DNA from: an uncultured Lachnospiraceae bacterium
GTDB lineage: Bacteria > Bacillota > Clostridia > Lachnospirales > Lachnospiraceae
Reading direction: 5' to 3'
DNA: 64,000 nt
Assembly: GCA_947630695.1 (NCBI GenBank)
Contig: CANRIM010000008.1
Span: 1-64,000 of the forward strand
Shown here: piece by piece, positions 48,020-56,929 of the stretch
Layout: every line of letters begins with the position of its first letter
Numbering within the stretch: the stretch's first letter is position 1
Program-made: the position numbers and the translations under genes
The notes under the pieces: generated by a model
The model's database searches: none
What the model was told of the DNA's origin: nothing
Seen by the model: the letters and a program-made list of their open reading frames with translations, nothing else

Positions 48020-48598
48020 ATGAATGATATTTTGGAATTGAAAACGCTGGTCCGTGTTGAAGTGATTGCCAAATTATTCGGGGTTACCGTCCGCCGGGTG
48101 CAGCAGATCACGCAGGAAGGGATCATTGAAACGGTGGAGGCAGCGGATGAAAACGGGAGAGCCTGCCGCCGGTATGAATTGATCCCGACGATAATGCAGT
48201 ATATACAGTATCTCTCAGATAAAGCATACGGAAAAGCCCATAGAACAGACAAAGAGATTGAACTTCGGGAACAGAAGATGGAAGCGGATATTGCCCTGAA
48301 GGAAAGCCAGGGGGAACTGCACCGGCTGAAGACATCCATTGCCGCAGGGGACTATATCTCCATCGAAGAAGTTAAACTCGACTATGCAAAATTCTTTGTC
48401 GTATTCAAAAAGTTTGCAATGTCGCTGCCTACGCGAATCAGCGGAATGCTGTCAGGATCACTGGAACCGGTGGAAGCGCGGCGGGTGGAAAAGGAAATAT
48501 CCGGGGAGCTTGCAGCCTTATTAAATTCTTTTGTTGTCGCAGGAATCGCGACACCAAAAATTGCAAAAGAGGTTTTAAATGCAGCCAAAAATCCGTAA
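48020..48598 (+). CDS. Terminase small subunit (Nu1-like)
   Basis: A 192-residue protein. The N-terminal winged-helix HTH is VEVIAKLFGVTVRRVQQITQEGII (key part AKLFGVTVRRVQQI), as in lambda Nu1, which binds the cos site and recruits the large subunit. A coiled coil at about 75-115 (KEIELREQKMEADIALKESQ, noted as EIELREQKME) and a C-terminal helical region follow. GGAGGATGTGT precedes the ATG. The stop overlaps the large subunit gene by 20 bp. Confidence 0.83.
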   Translation: MNDILELKTLVRVEVIAKLFGVTVRRVQQITQEGIIETVEAADENGRACRRYELIPTIMQYIQYLSDKAYGKAHRTDKEIELREQKMEADIALKESQGELHRLKTSIAAGDYISIEEVKLDYAKFFVVFKKFAMSLPTRISGMLSGSLEPVEARRVEKEISGELAALLNSFVVAGIATPKIAKEVLNAAKNP

Positions 48599-50423
48599 AT
48601 GGCGAAAAAATTACGAAACTGCGAGCTATATTTGCGAATGTTTGAAGCAGCTGAAACCCCCGGAAGATATAACAGTATCGCAATGGGCGCAGAAATACAG
48701 ATTATTGGATTCGAAAACTTCTGCGCTTCCCGGTCCCTGGAGAAATGACAAGACGCCATATCTTATGGGGATCATGGACGAATTGAATAATTACGAGACG
48801 GAAGAAATCGTGTTCTGCAAATGCGCGCAGCTGGGCGGCACGGAAGCGGAGCTGAATATGCTCGGTTATGTCATACAGCAGGATCCGGCGCCGGCAATGG
48901 TGGTCTATCCGTCGGATAAATTGGGAGAATCCGTATCAGATAACAGAATAAAGCCTATGATCAAAAGCGCACCGACACTTCGGGAGCGCTTTTTTGAATT
49001 GCGTTCCCAGAAAATGGAAATGCAATTTGATGGCATGTACCTGACGATATCAGGAGCAAACAGTCCTTCGAACCTTGCATCCCGGGCAATTAAATATCTC
49101 TTTCTGGATGAGGTGGATAAATACCCGGGCGCCTCAAAAAAAGAAGCGGATCCCATTTCGCTGGCAAAGGAGCGAACCAAGACATTTGCAAACCGGAAGA
49201 TCTACATGACATCGACGCCGACGATCAAAAGCGGTGCGATCTGGAAGAATCTGCAGGATTGCGATATTGAAAAGCACTATTTCGTGCCGTGTCCGCACTG
49301 CGGCGAAATGATCGAATTGAAATTTGCGAATCTTCGATTTCCCAATGAGGATGGCATGACTGCGTCTGATCGCGCGGATCAGGCGGTGTACGTTTGTCAG
49401 GAATGCGGCTGCATCATAACCGATCAGCACAAAGCGAAGATGCTGCGCTTCGGGGAATGGCGGATTGTGAGGGAAAGCACTGCCGCCAGAAGGAAAATCG
49501 GATATTGGATATCGGTCCTTTATTCGCCCTTTGTCCGATTTTCCGAAGTGGCTTTGGAATGGCTCAATGCGCAGGGGGATCCGGAGCGGCTGCAGAATTT
49601 TAAAAATTCCTGGCTTGCCGAACCTTGGGAAGATATGAAGCTGACTACATCGGCGGATATTGTCATGGAACGGCAGACAGAGCGGGAAGCCTTTGTGGTT
49701 CCTGCATGGGCAAAATTCATAACCGGCGGCGTGGACGTACAGGAAAGCAGTATTTACTGGTCGATTCGCGCATGGGGAGACTTCCTGACCAGTCAGAATA
49801 TCTGTCATGGGCAGGCAACCTCATGGGCCGACATCGAACGGGTGATGAACTATGCATATCCGAAAGAAAATTCGCAGGAACAGCTGGTGGTGTCTCTGTG
49901 CCTGATCGATTCGGGATTTGATACGGATGCCGTGTACGATTTCTGCGCGAATAATTCCGACTGGGCACTGCCTTCCAAAGGATCCAGCCGGACCATGGAC
50001 GCGCATTTCCATCTTTCAAAGATTAATAAAACGGATTCCAGAGCTTACGGCATGAATCTTGCCATCGTAGACGGCGGCAAGTACAAAGACATGATTGCCG
50101 CAAGGATGAAAAAAGAAAACGGCCGGGGCGCGTGGATGGTCTATGCCGGATGCGATATGGACTATGCTAATCAGGTTACGGCAGAGCACAAAGTGCAGGT
50201 GAAAGTCGGACCCCGGCTTGTTCAGAAATGGGAATTGAAATCTTCACATGCAGACAATCACTATCTGGACTGCGAGGTGTATGCGCTGGCCGCAGCAGAC
50301 ATTCTGGGCGTGCGCTCCATGCACTTGCTGACAGAGAATCAGAATGAACCGCAAAAGAGGATTGATAATACGCCTGTATCCCAGGAAGAATCCTGGATTC
50401 ATGCGAACGACGGATGGATATAG
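48579..50423 (+). CDS. Terminase large subunit (GpA-type)
   Basis: A 614-residue packaging ATPase-nuclease of the lambda gpA family. The N-terminal ATPase has FCKCAQLGGTEAELNM as the Walker A-like region and FLDEVDKY as Walker B. A zinc ribbon CPHCGE...CQECG lies at about 235-275. The C-terminal RNase-H-like nuclease contains GGVDVQES and DSGFDTDAVYDF. It cuts DNA at cos and pumps it into the prohead. The overlap with the small subunit is typical. A 614-aa length is in the normal range. Confidence 0.92.
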   Translation: MQPKIRKWRKNYETASYICECLKQLKPPEDITVSQWAQKYRLLDSKTSALPGPWRNDKTPYLMGIMDELNNYETEEIVFCKCAQLGGTEAELNMLGYVIQQDPAPAMVVYPSDKLGESVSDNRIKPMIKSAPTLRERFFELRSQKMEMQFDGMYLTISGANSPSNLASRAIKYLFLDEVDKYPGASKKEADPISLAKERTKTFANRKIYMTSTPTIKSGAIWKNLQDCDIEKHYFVPCPHCGEMIELKFANLRFPNEDGMTASDRADQAVYVCQECGCIITDQHKAKMLRFGEWRIVRESTAARRKIGYWISVLYSPFVRFSEVALEWLNAQGDPERLQNFKNSWLAEPWEDMKLTTSADIVMERQTEREAFVVPAWAKFITGGVDVQESSIYWSIRAWGDFLTSQNICHGQATSWADIERVMNYAYPKENSQEQLVVSLCLIDSGFDTDAVYDFCANNSDWALPSKGSSRTMDAHFHLSKINKTDSRAYGMNLAIVDGGKYKDMIAARMKKENGRGAWMVYAGCDMDYANQVTAEHKVQVKVGPRLVQKWELKSSHADNHYLDCEVYALAAADILGVRSMHLLTENQNEPQKRIDNTPVSQEESWIHANDGWI

Positions 50424-50435
50424 GAGGAAGCCACA

Positions 50436-50666
50436 ATGATTGAAGTAAAAACAGTAAGACAGGAACTTGAAGAAATAGAAAAAGCATTAACAGGCGTTAC
50501 GCTTGGCGGCCAGAGTTATACGATCGGTTCCCGGAAATTGACCCGGGCGGATTATTCCGCGCTATTGGCCAGAAAGAAGGAGCTGCAGGCGGAACTTGCT
50601 GCCGGAGACGGGTCTTCAACGCATCTGTTAAACGATACATATGTCAGCGTGTTCGAAGGGAGGTAA
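50436..50666 (+). CDS. Head-tail joining-like small protein (DUF6148), 76 aa
   Basis: A small helical protein with QSYTIGSRKLTRADYSALLARKKEL (key parts QSYTIGSRKLTRADY), the pattern of the short proteins found between terminase and portal in lambda-type phages and often called gpW-like or DUF6148. GGAGGAAGCC is upstream. It may join head and tail or assist portal assembly. Confidence 0.75.
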   Translation: MIEVKTVRQELEEIEKALTGVTLGGQSYTIGSRKLTRADYSALLARKKELQAELAAGDGSSTHLLNDTYVSVFEGR

Positions 50667-50671
50667 CGTAA

Positions 50672-52222
50672 TTGGCTTGGTTAGATCGATTGATCGCTGC
50701 CATATCTCCAAAGAGAGCAGCGGAACGGATGGCATGGCGCAGCGCATACGATGAGATGCGCAACTATGACGCCGGCAATACCGGGAGACTGAACGCAATG
50801 TGGCGGGTAAGCAACAGTTCCGCCGAAGAAACGGATCGGACAAGCCGTGACCGTGTAAGGGCACGCGCCAGAGACATGGAGCGGAATTCGGATCTGATGA
50901 ATTCCGTGCTTGGCGCCATGAAACGTAATGTGATCGGCGCCGGATTCCAGATTCAGGTGAAAACACAGAATGCTGAGCTGAACAAGAGTCTGGAAGGATT
51001 GTGGAAACGCTGGTGTAAAGCCAGAAACTGTGACGTGACCGGTGTACAGAGCCTGAATCAGATGCTGCGCATGGCGGTTGTCCGAAAAAAGGTAGATGGC
51101 GGGATCCTGTTCGTGAAACGGTATACCAGTGATGGTATGGTGCCGTTTTCCCTGCAGCTGCTGGAAGTGGACGAACTGGATGTAACACAGGTGGCGCCAA
51201 AGATAAAAGGAAACCGCGTTGTGGGCGGAATTGAATTCAATGCGTACAACCGCGCTGTCGGATATTGGATCCGGCAGTATTCTATTGATGGTTATACCAT
51301 ATCCGAGCCGGTGTACATCAAAGCCAATGATGTTATTTTTTATTACAGCAAAAAACGGCCGTCACAGATTCGGGAAATGTCGGATCTGTCTCAGACGCTG
51401 ACGCGGATCCGCGATACCAATGAATTCATCACGGCGGTATCCGTGAAGCAGCGGATAGAAGCCTGCCTCTCTGTTTTCATCAAGAAGCAGTATCCGGTTT
51501 CAGGCATTGGCAGGACATCCACTGCAGAAAACAAGTTTTCATATGACGGCAAGACGCTTACACCCGGCATGATCCATGAAATGAACCAGGGTGATGACAT
51601 CGAGGTGGTCAATCCTACGGGGCAGTCAGCGGACGCCACATCATTCGTGAAACTGCAGCAGCGCATGATCGGCGCCGGACAGGGCCTCAGCTATGAGGCA
51701 ACCAGCCGGGATATGAGCGAGACAAATTATTCATCCGCAAGGCAGGGATCCATCGAAGACGAAATGACCTATCTGGAAGAAAAAGAACAGATTTTGGCTT
51801 TGCTGGATGAAATTTATGAAACATTTGTTATATCCTGCGTACTCTCCGGGATTGTCCTGATCAACGATTTCTGGGAGAAAAAGGAAGAATACCTTGCCCA
51901 CGAATGGATTCAGCCGCCGAAAAAGTGGATTGATCCGCAAAAGGAATCCGGCGCGTTGAAGACAGCAATGAATACAGGGGTCAAAACGTACAAACAGATC
52001 GCCGCGGAAAATGGTACGGATTGGCGCACGCAGATCGACGATATCGCGGAAGTGCTTGCCTATGCAAAAGATAAGGGCATTGATCTGAGCGGCGTAATGT
52101 TTGACGGAAAAAATATCAGTGATGAGGAGGTGAATGACGGTGAAGGAGAAATCAATTCAGAAGACGAAAACAATCCGGATGGCGAAACGGAAGGTTCCGG
52201 AGAAGAGCATGACAACACGTGA
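50672..52222 (+). CDS. Portal protein (lambda gpB family)
   Basis: A 516-residue portal subunit; twelve copies form the ring through which DNA enters the head. The start is TTG at 50672 with GGGAGGTAACG upstream. Signature parts are the N-terminal SRDRVRARARDMERNSDL, MKRNVIGAGFQIQV, and YEATSRDMSETNYSSAR. The C-terminus is acidic, and the last 90 bp overlap the protease gene in another frame, which is unusually long but normal in this phage group. Confidence 0.92.
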   Translation: MAWLDRLIAAISPKRAAERMAWRSAYDEMRNYDAGNTGRLNAMWRVSNSSAEETDRTSRDRVRARARDMERNSDLMNSVLGAMKRNVIGAGFQIQVKTQNAELNKSLEGLWKRWCKARNCDVTGVQSLNQMLRMAVVRKKVDGGILFVKRYTSDGMVPFSLQLLEVDELDVTQVAPKIKGNRVVGGIEFNAYNRAVGYWIRQYSIDGYTISEPVYIKANDVIFYYSKKRPSQIREMSDLSQTLTRIRDTNEFITAVSVKQRIEACLSVFIKKQYPVSGIGRTSTAENKFSYDGKTLTPGMIHEMNQGDDIEVVNPTGQSADATSFVKLQQRMIGAGQGLSYEATSRDMSETNYSSARQGSIEDEMTYLEEKEQILALLDEIYETFVISCVLSGIVLINDFWEKKEEYLAHEWIQPPKKWIDPQKESGALKTAMNTGVKTYKQIAAENGTDWRTQIDDIAEVLAYAKDKGIDLSGVMFDGKNISDEEVNDGEGEINSEDENNPDGETEGSGEEHDNT

Positions 52223-52796
52223 ACTGATTGATTGTTCTATCCGTGCTGTTGAAGGAAAGGACAGAACCTTTCGACTTTCCTTTTCATCGGAGATGCCGTA
52301 TGACCGATGGTGGGGTACAGAGATTCTGGATCACTCCGAAGGCGCGGTGGATCTGACCCGGCTGAATACCATCGGCGTTGTTCTGTTCAACCATGATCGG
52401 GATGAAGTTGTCGGACGGGTGAACAAAGCATGGATTGAGAATAGCCGAGGTGAAGCGGAAGTTACATTTGATTCGGACGATAAAGCTGAAAATATATACC
52501 AAAAAGTCCAGAGCGGTACGCTGAAAGGCGTGTCGGTCGGATACATTGTTGATTCGTGGGAAGAGGTAATGACGAATAAACAGTCTGCTGATGGCAAATA
52601 TACAGGGCCTTGCTCGATTGCCAGAAAATGGACGCCGCTGGAAATCAGCATTGTATCAGTGCCTGCTGATTCTACGGTTGGCGTCGGCCGTTCTGACGAT
52701 GAAGCGTCAAAAGGTCTTGCCATGTATGAGACTTACGTTCGGCAGCTTCAATATAACAAAAACACACAAAAAATGTTCAAGGAGGCAAAAAGATGA
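52134..52796 (+). CDS. Prohead protease (HK97 S78 family)
   Basis: A 220-residue capsid maturation protease. It contains VLFNHDRDEVVGRV with the catalytic His, GVSVGYIVDSW with the nucleophile Ser, and WTPLEISIVSVPADSTVGVGR, the family end motif (noted as LEISIVSVPAD). It processes the scaffold domain of the capsid protein. GAGGAGGTG precedes the ATG inside the portal gene; the 89-bp overlap places it in a different frame. It overlaps the capsid gene by 4 bp. Confidence 0.9.
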   Translation: MTVKEKSIQKTKTIRMAKRKVPEKSMTTRELIDCSIRAVEGKDRTFRLSFSSEMPYDRWWGTEILDHSEGAVDLTRLNTIGVVLFNHDRDEVVGRVNKAWIENSRGEAEVTFDSDDKAENIYQKVQSGTLKGVSVGYIVDSWEEVMTNKQSADGKYTGPCSIARKWTPLEISIVSVPADSTVGVGRSDDEASKGLAMYETYVRQLQYNKNTQKMFKEAKR

Positions 52797-54391
52797 ACAG
52801 AAAACAGATGATTGCCCGTCAGCAGGAACTGCTTGATCTTGCAAAATCCGAGAAAAGAGCGCTGACGGAAGACGAACAGCGGGAATTTGATGGTCTGCAG
52901 AGATCCATTGAGGCGATGGACGCAGCCGCAAATCCCGGTTCAGGTGCATCCGGTGAACCGGGCAATGAACCGACTCCGGCGCCTGACAACAGAGGTGCAG
53001 ATGGATTGGTCGGCCACGTAGGCTCCATAGGCCCAACAGGCCCTAGTGGTATACCTGATGATGATGCACGACAGAGATTCATTCAGGAAGAACGTCAGAG
53101 AATCAGCACGATCACGCAGATGTGCCGGAACTTTGGCATGGATCCGAAAGAATATGTGGATAACGGTACCAGTGTGGATGATGTCCGTGCTGCTGTCATT
53201 GAACACCTGCAGCGGAACAATGCGCCGATTCATACCGGTGTGCACGTTGAAGAAGTCGGCGAACAGCGGTTTCAGCGGGATATGTCCGACGCTCTGATGC
53301 TTAGAGCCGGTCTCCATGTAGAGAATCCGTCCGAAGAAGCTTCCAGACTGGTGGGCATGAGCCTGCGGCAGATCCTGATCGAGGCTGAGACGCTTCGCGG
53401 CAAAGGCGCAGGTCTGAACCGCGCTTCCAATGAAGAACTGTTCCAGCGGGCTTTCTTTAATCCGGAAAGTGCATTCCCGGCAATTCTGGATCAGACGATT
53501 GAAAAATCGTACCGTGAAGGTCACAGGACCGCGCCGGTTACATTTGACCGGTTTACCAAGAAGGGTACCCTGACCGATTTCAAGACACATGACAATAATT
53601 ATCTTGCAGGCCCGGTAGGGGAATTTCTGGAAGTGCCCGAGAATGGGGAATTAAAGCATGACGTTTTCACAGATGCAAAGCTGCCCACAAGAAAGCTGAG
53701 AACATACGGACGTCAGTTTACCCTGTCACGGAAAGCCTTCATCGATGATGATATCGGCCTCGTAACAAGGGTCCCTGCCAAATACGCGGCCAGCGCACGG
53801 AAGACCATCAACAAACAGGTGTTCCAGATCCTGCTTGGCAATGCTGCCATCTATGACGGTGTGCCTTTATTCGATACAGCGCACAAAAACCTGCTGGCAG
53901 AAGGTACCGGCGTTACCCAGGATGCTATGCAGACTATGATCATGGCACTGGCTACCCAGAAGGATCAGTTCGGACAGGCGATTATCATCAATCCTTCCAA
54001 GATTGTTGTGCCGTCCGGCTTGAAGTTCGATATGTACACGCTCTTCAATAGCCAGTACATCGAAACCAAAGACAACACCCAGGCAGTGAATCCGCTCTAC
54101 CAGTACAGGAATGAACTGGAAGTGGTCGAAGATCCTACCATCAATGCACTGTGCGGCGGCATGGGGCAGATCATGCCGTGGTTCCTGTTCGGTTCGGCTT
54201 CAGATACGGACGGTATCGAAGTAGATTATCTCAACGGTCAGGAAATCCCGACAATTCGCAGGTCCGAAGTGATCGGACAGCTTGGATTCGTCTGGGATAT
54301 TTATCTGGACTGGGGTATCAGTGTTATGGATTATCGCGGCATCGTCAAGAACCCCGGCGTTGCTGTAAAAACAAAGCTGAATCTGGCTTAA
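52793..54391 (+). CDS. Major capsid protein
   Basis: A 532-residue major head protein. An N-terminal coiled-coil scaffold region (1-45, RQQELLDLAKSEKRALTEDE noted as RALTEDEQREFDGL), which S78 protease would remove, is followed by a glycine/proline linker containing GSIGPTGPSG. The rest is the shell domain, with TPRK-like KLPTRKLRTYGRQFTLSR and GNAAIYDGVPLFDTAHKNLL, resembling Mu gpT-type capsids. The length fits this group. GGAGGCAAAAAG precedes the ATG. Confidence 0.87.
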   Translation: MNRKQMIARQQELLDLAKSEKRALTEDEQREFDGLQRSIEAMDAAANPGSGASGEPGNEPTPAPDNRGADGLVGHVGSIGPTGPSGIPDDDARQRFIQEERQRISTITQMCRNFGMDPKEYVDNGTSVDDVRAAVIEHLQRNNAPIHTGVHVEEVGEQRFQRDMSDALMLRAGLHVENPSEEASRLVGMSLRQILIEAETLRGKGAGLNRASNEELFQRAFFNPESAFPAILDQTIEKSYREGHRTAPVTFDRFTKKGTLTDFKTHDNNYLAGPVGEFLEVPENGELKHDVFTDAKLPTRKLRTYGRQFTLSRKAFIDDDIGLVTRVPAKYAASARKTINKQVFQILLGNAAIYDGVPLFDTAHKNLLAEGTGVTQDAMQTMIMALATQKDQFGQAIIINPSKIVVPSGLKFDMYTLFNSQYIETKDNTQAVNPLYQYRNELEVVEDPTINALCGGMGQIMPWFLFGSASDTDGIEVDYLNGQEIPTIRRSEVIGQLGFVWDIYLDWGISVMDYRGIVKNPGVAVKTKLNLA

Positions 54392-54413
54392 TTTCAGGAA
54401 GGAGGATACGACA

Positions 54414-54764
54414 ATGGCAGAGGTAAAAACGAAAGCGATTTACTGGCAGAGAGGCGAAAACATCGACTTTCTGAACGAAACGGACGAAACCATTGAGGCT
54501 GGCCAGCTGGTGCCCTTTGGCGAAGCGATTGGCGTTGCCGGTGAAGATATTCCAGCAAAAGCAGTCGGCAGCCTGCATCTGGAAGGTGTCTATAAGATTC
54601 CCAAGGCAGAAGGCGAGATCGATAACGGTGTTCGCGTGTGCCTGAAAGACGGAAAAGCGCAGAAGCATACAGCAGGATCCGATGAAGGTTGTGCCTGGCT
54701 GGGCCATACTGTTGCCAAAGCAAAAAGCGAAGATGAATATGCCCTCGTAAAGATTAACGTATGA
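54414..54764 (+). CDS. Capsid cement / DUF2190 protein
   Basis: A 116-residue beta-rich protein of the DUF2190 type that decorates and stabilises the head. It has IYWQRGENIDFLNETDETIEAGQLV, noted as GENIDFLNET and IEAGQLVPFG, and ends ALVKINV. It is the first gene after the capsid gene, as usual. AAGGAGGATACG precedes the ATG. Confidence 0.8.
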   Translation: MAEVKTKAIYWQRGENIDFLNETDETIEAGQLVPFGEAIGVAGEDIPAKAVGSLHLEGVYKIPKAEGEIDNGVRVCLKDGKAQKHTAGSDEGCAWLGHTVAKAKSEDEYALVKINV

Positions 54765-55246
54765 AACGTCTGATCGCCTTGCGCCCTGTGCTGTATCTGT
54801 CAAAACAGTACAGCATAGGGGATGAGCTTCCTGTAAATGACGCTCCGATGGTTGATGCCTGGATTCGTGCAAAAAGCGCCAAGTGGGACGAGGGCACAGG
54901 CGCTGCGCCGGATCCGGCGCCGGTAATTTCGGACATAGTTCCGGAAGCATCGGAACCTGAACCGGAAGTTGCAGAAGCGGTTCCGGAAGCAGTGGATCCC
55001 GAACCGGAAGTTTCGGAAACCGTTCCGGAAGCATCGAAACCTGAACCGGAAGTTTCGGAAACCGTTCCGGAAGCATCGAAACCTGAACCGGAAGTTTCGG
55101 AAACAGTTCCGGAAGCAGCGGATCCCGAACCGGAAGCTGCAGAGGCAATTCCGGAAGCTGCGGACTCTGAGCCGAAAGCATCAGAAACAGAACCGAAGGC
55201 GGAAGCAAAACAGCAGAAAGCATCATCCGGGAAGGATAAAAAATGA
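54761..55246 (+). CDS. Head protein with Pro-Glu repeat region, 161 aa
   Basis: A two-part protein. The N-terminal 45 residues (ALRPVLYLSKQYSIGDELPV) form a small domain. The rest is six tandem 14-residue units of the type VPEASKPEPEVSET, then a Lys-rich tail. The repeat is encoded by 42-bp units at 54938-55189. It would form a rigid, negatively charged stalk. ATGA overlap with the cement gene. The family is unknown; the first part resembles short head proteins next to DUF2190. The repeat number may vary between isolates. Confidence 0.7.
   Translation: MKRLIALRPVLYLSKQYSIGDELPVNDAPMVDAWIRAKSAKWDEGTGAAPDPAPVISDIVPEASEPEPEVAEAVPEAVDPEPEVSETVPEASKPEPEVSETVPEASKPEPEVSETVPEAADPEPEAAEAIPEAADSEPKASETEPKAEAKQQKASSGKDKK
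54938..55189 (+). repeat. Six 42-bp tandem repeats in a head gene
   Basis: Units start at 54938, 54980, 55022, 55064, 55106 and 55148. Units 3 and 4 are almost identical; the others differ at a few codons. Each begins GTTCCGGAAGCA or a variant. Such repeats can expand or contract by slippage without breaking the frame (42 is divisible by 3). Confidence 0.9.
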
Positions 55247-55566
55247 CATTCAAAGAGATCATTGCGGATGACGTTCATCGGACATTCCTGAATGTTGAAG
55301 AATTCTCCGACATGCACGCCGTGAACGGGAAAGAAATGCCGGTGCAGATCGACACCAATGAACAGATCGAGCGTGAAAAGCGGATGAGCCAGAATGTAGA
55401 CGGGGTTTACACGAACCAGAAACTGATCTATGTGGCTTCATCCGACTTCGGGCCTATGCCGAAGCAGGGCAGCATTCTGAATCTGGACGGGAAAATTTAT
55501 CGGGTAGCGGATGCTGTGGATGAATACGGCGTGTATTCCATTACGATTGAGGCGAACAGAGCTTAA
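55243..55566 (+). CDS. Head-tail connector-like protein, 107 aa
   Basis: A small beta-rich protein with FLNVEEFSDMHAVNGKEMPVQID (noted FLNVEEFSDMH), common in head-completion proteins of Firmicutes myoviruses, and a C-terminal VYSITIEANRA. The start overlaps the preceding stop (ATGACA, 4 bp). It probably completes the neck. Not firmly assigned. Confidence 0.68.
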   Translation: MTFKEIIADDVHRTFLNVEEFSDMHAVNGKEMPVQIDTNEQIEREKRMSQNVDGVYTNQKLIYVASSDFGPMPKQGSILNLDGKIYRVADAVDEYGVYSITIEANRA

Positions 55567-55581
55567 CTGGAGTGATTGTAT

Positions 55582-56181
55582 ATGTATTTTGACTTACAAC
55601 TCGACAAAGAGGATATCAAGGCTGTGGAAGTCGCCTTTAAGGGCATGGAAAGCAAGACGCCGGCCCGGCTGAAAAACGCTATCAACCGAACGGTGACCGC
55701 TACGATGAAGGCTGTTAAGTCCAGCGTCCTGAAAACGTATACGATCAAACCGGCGCGCTATAAAGAGGCGCAGCAGACTGTATACCGCGCAACAGTATCA
55801 AATCTTGGCGCTTCGATCCGCGTAAAAGACGAAGAGCCTACACTTGGAAACTACAAAATCACGCGTGGTAAAAAAAGCGGGATTAGAGCAACCGAGCTGA
55901 AAGGTGAAGATGTGAAAGCGCTTGAGGTTAAAGATTGGATGAGCAAAGCCTTTATTCCGACAGCGGGAAAAGCGAACGGATTGGTTACGCAAAGGCGTAT
56001 CGCTCATGTTGGCCCCAAAGACGGTCATTTCAAAGTATTGCATGGTACGTCGGTCCCCAAAATGATGGAACAGGCATGGAATGGCAAAACCGGAAGCCAG
56101 GGCAAGTTGTCGGAGGAAATGCAGAAACGGCTTCATCAGGAAATCGATCGTGAGATTGAACGGATAATCACAGGGAGTTAA
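55582..56181 (+). CDS. Minor tail protein Z (GPZ)-like
   Basis: A 199-residue basic protein with RLKNAINRTVTATMKAVKSSV (noted LKNAINRTVTAT) and SIRVKDEEPTLGNYKIT, the pattern of lambda gpZ-type tail-completion proteins. TGGAGTG lies 9 bases before the ATG at 55582. It lies before the sheath, where the tail-terminator genes of P2-like phages stand. Confidence 0.78.
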   Translation: MYFDLQLDKEDIKAVEVAFKGMESKTPARLKNAINRTVTATMKAVKSSVLKTYTIKPARYKEAQQTVYRATVSNLGASIRVKDEEPTLGNYKITRGKKSGIRATELKGEDVKALEVKDWMSKAFIPTAGKANGLVTQRRIAHVGPKDGHFKVLHGTSVPKMMEQAWNGKTGSQGKLSEEMQKRLHQEIDREIERIITGS

Positions 56182-56187
56182 ACAGAT

Positions 56188-56661
56188 ATGACATTCAAAG
56201 AATTACAGGATGATCTGATCGCCGAAATTGAGGCGCTGCTGAAAGACGTCCGGACAAAAAATACGGACGGTGAAGAAATCATCGGTATCAAAGGATATCC
56301 GCACATGCTGCCGATTCTGCAGTCCGATGAGGATGATCCGGCGCAGTATTTTCCGTACTTTATCGTCCGCTATGATGGCGGGCAGACGGAAGACGATGAC
56401 GATTGCTGGCATGTATCGACAAATATCATTCTCGGAGTGCATGAAACCGCCACCGAAAACGGGCATGAGCATATCCTTGTGATGATCCAGCGGATTGTGG
56501 ATCGCTTCGCGTGGGATCCGCAGTTTGCCGGGAAATACCGGGTAGATCAGAAAATCCAGTGGGCAGTGCAGGAAGACGATACATACCCGTTCTACTTTGG
56601 GGCCGTAGCGCTTACGATATCCGCGCCGAAAATCGGAAGGAAGAGTGATTATTATGTCTAA
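56188..56661 (+). CDS. Tail terminator-like protein, 157 aa
   Basis: A soluble acidic protein (IVRYDGGQTEDDDDCWHVS and MIQRIVDRFAWDP) of the size and position of tail-completion or terminator proteins before the sheath. CACAGGGAG is upstream. It has a Trp-rich core but no clear family. Overlaps the next gene by 8 bp. Confidence 0.68.
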   Translation: MTFKELQDDLIAEIEALLKDVRTKNTDGEEIIGIKGYPHMLPILQSDEDDPAQYFPYFIVRYDGGQTEDDDDCWHVSTNIILGVHETATENGHEHILVMIQRIVDRFAWDPQFAGKYRVDQKIQWAVQEDDTYPFYFGAVALTISAPKIGRKSDYYV

Positions 56662-56917
56662 AAGAAAAGCGGCGGAAAAGCCGACAATCAAACCGCAGCC
56701 GCTGATGTATGTGGGGCCTACGATTCAGGGCATCGCGATACAGAACCGGGTATACACGGAGATCCCGGAGGGAGCCGCAGCGGCAATCGCAAAGGATCCG
56801 GAACTGGGAAATCTTTTTATTCCCGTCCGGGAATATCCCAAGGCGAACAGAATGCTCCGTGAAGAAAACGGATATATTTACAGCGCATTCACAAAAGCGC
56901 TGAAACTGAAGAAATAG
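56654..56917 (+). CDS. Small phage structural protein, 87 aa
   Basis: Preferred ATG at 56654 (GGAAGG upstream); GTG 56645 is an alternative. It contains MYVGPTIQGIAIQNRVY and RMLREENGYIYSAFTKAL, resembling the short proteins before the sheath gene in Firmicutes P2-like phages. Function unknown, perhaps a tail-neck component. Confidence 0.7.
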   Translation: MSKRKAAEKPTIKPQPLMYVGPTIQGIAIQNRVYTEIPEGAAAAIAKDPELGNLFIPVREYPKANRMLREENGYIYSAFTKALKLKK

Positions 56918-56929
56918 GAGGAAAATCAA

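Noticed and set aside
52985..53055. Collagen-like domain in the capsid protein
   Set aside because: Only about four G-x-y triplets are present; it is better seen as a flexible linker.
54969..55271. Arginine/lysine-rich repeat protein in another frame of the head gene
   Set aside because: It is the shadow of the 42-bp repeats; the acidic frame has the ribosome site, the overlap with the upstream gene and a compatible tail.
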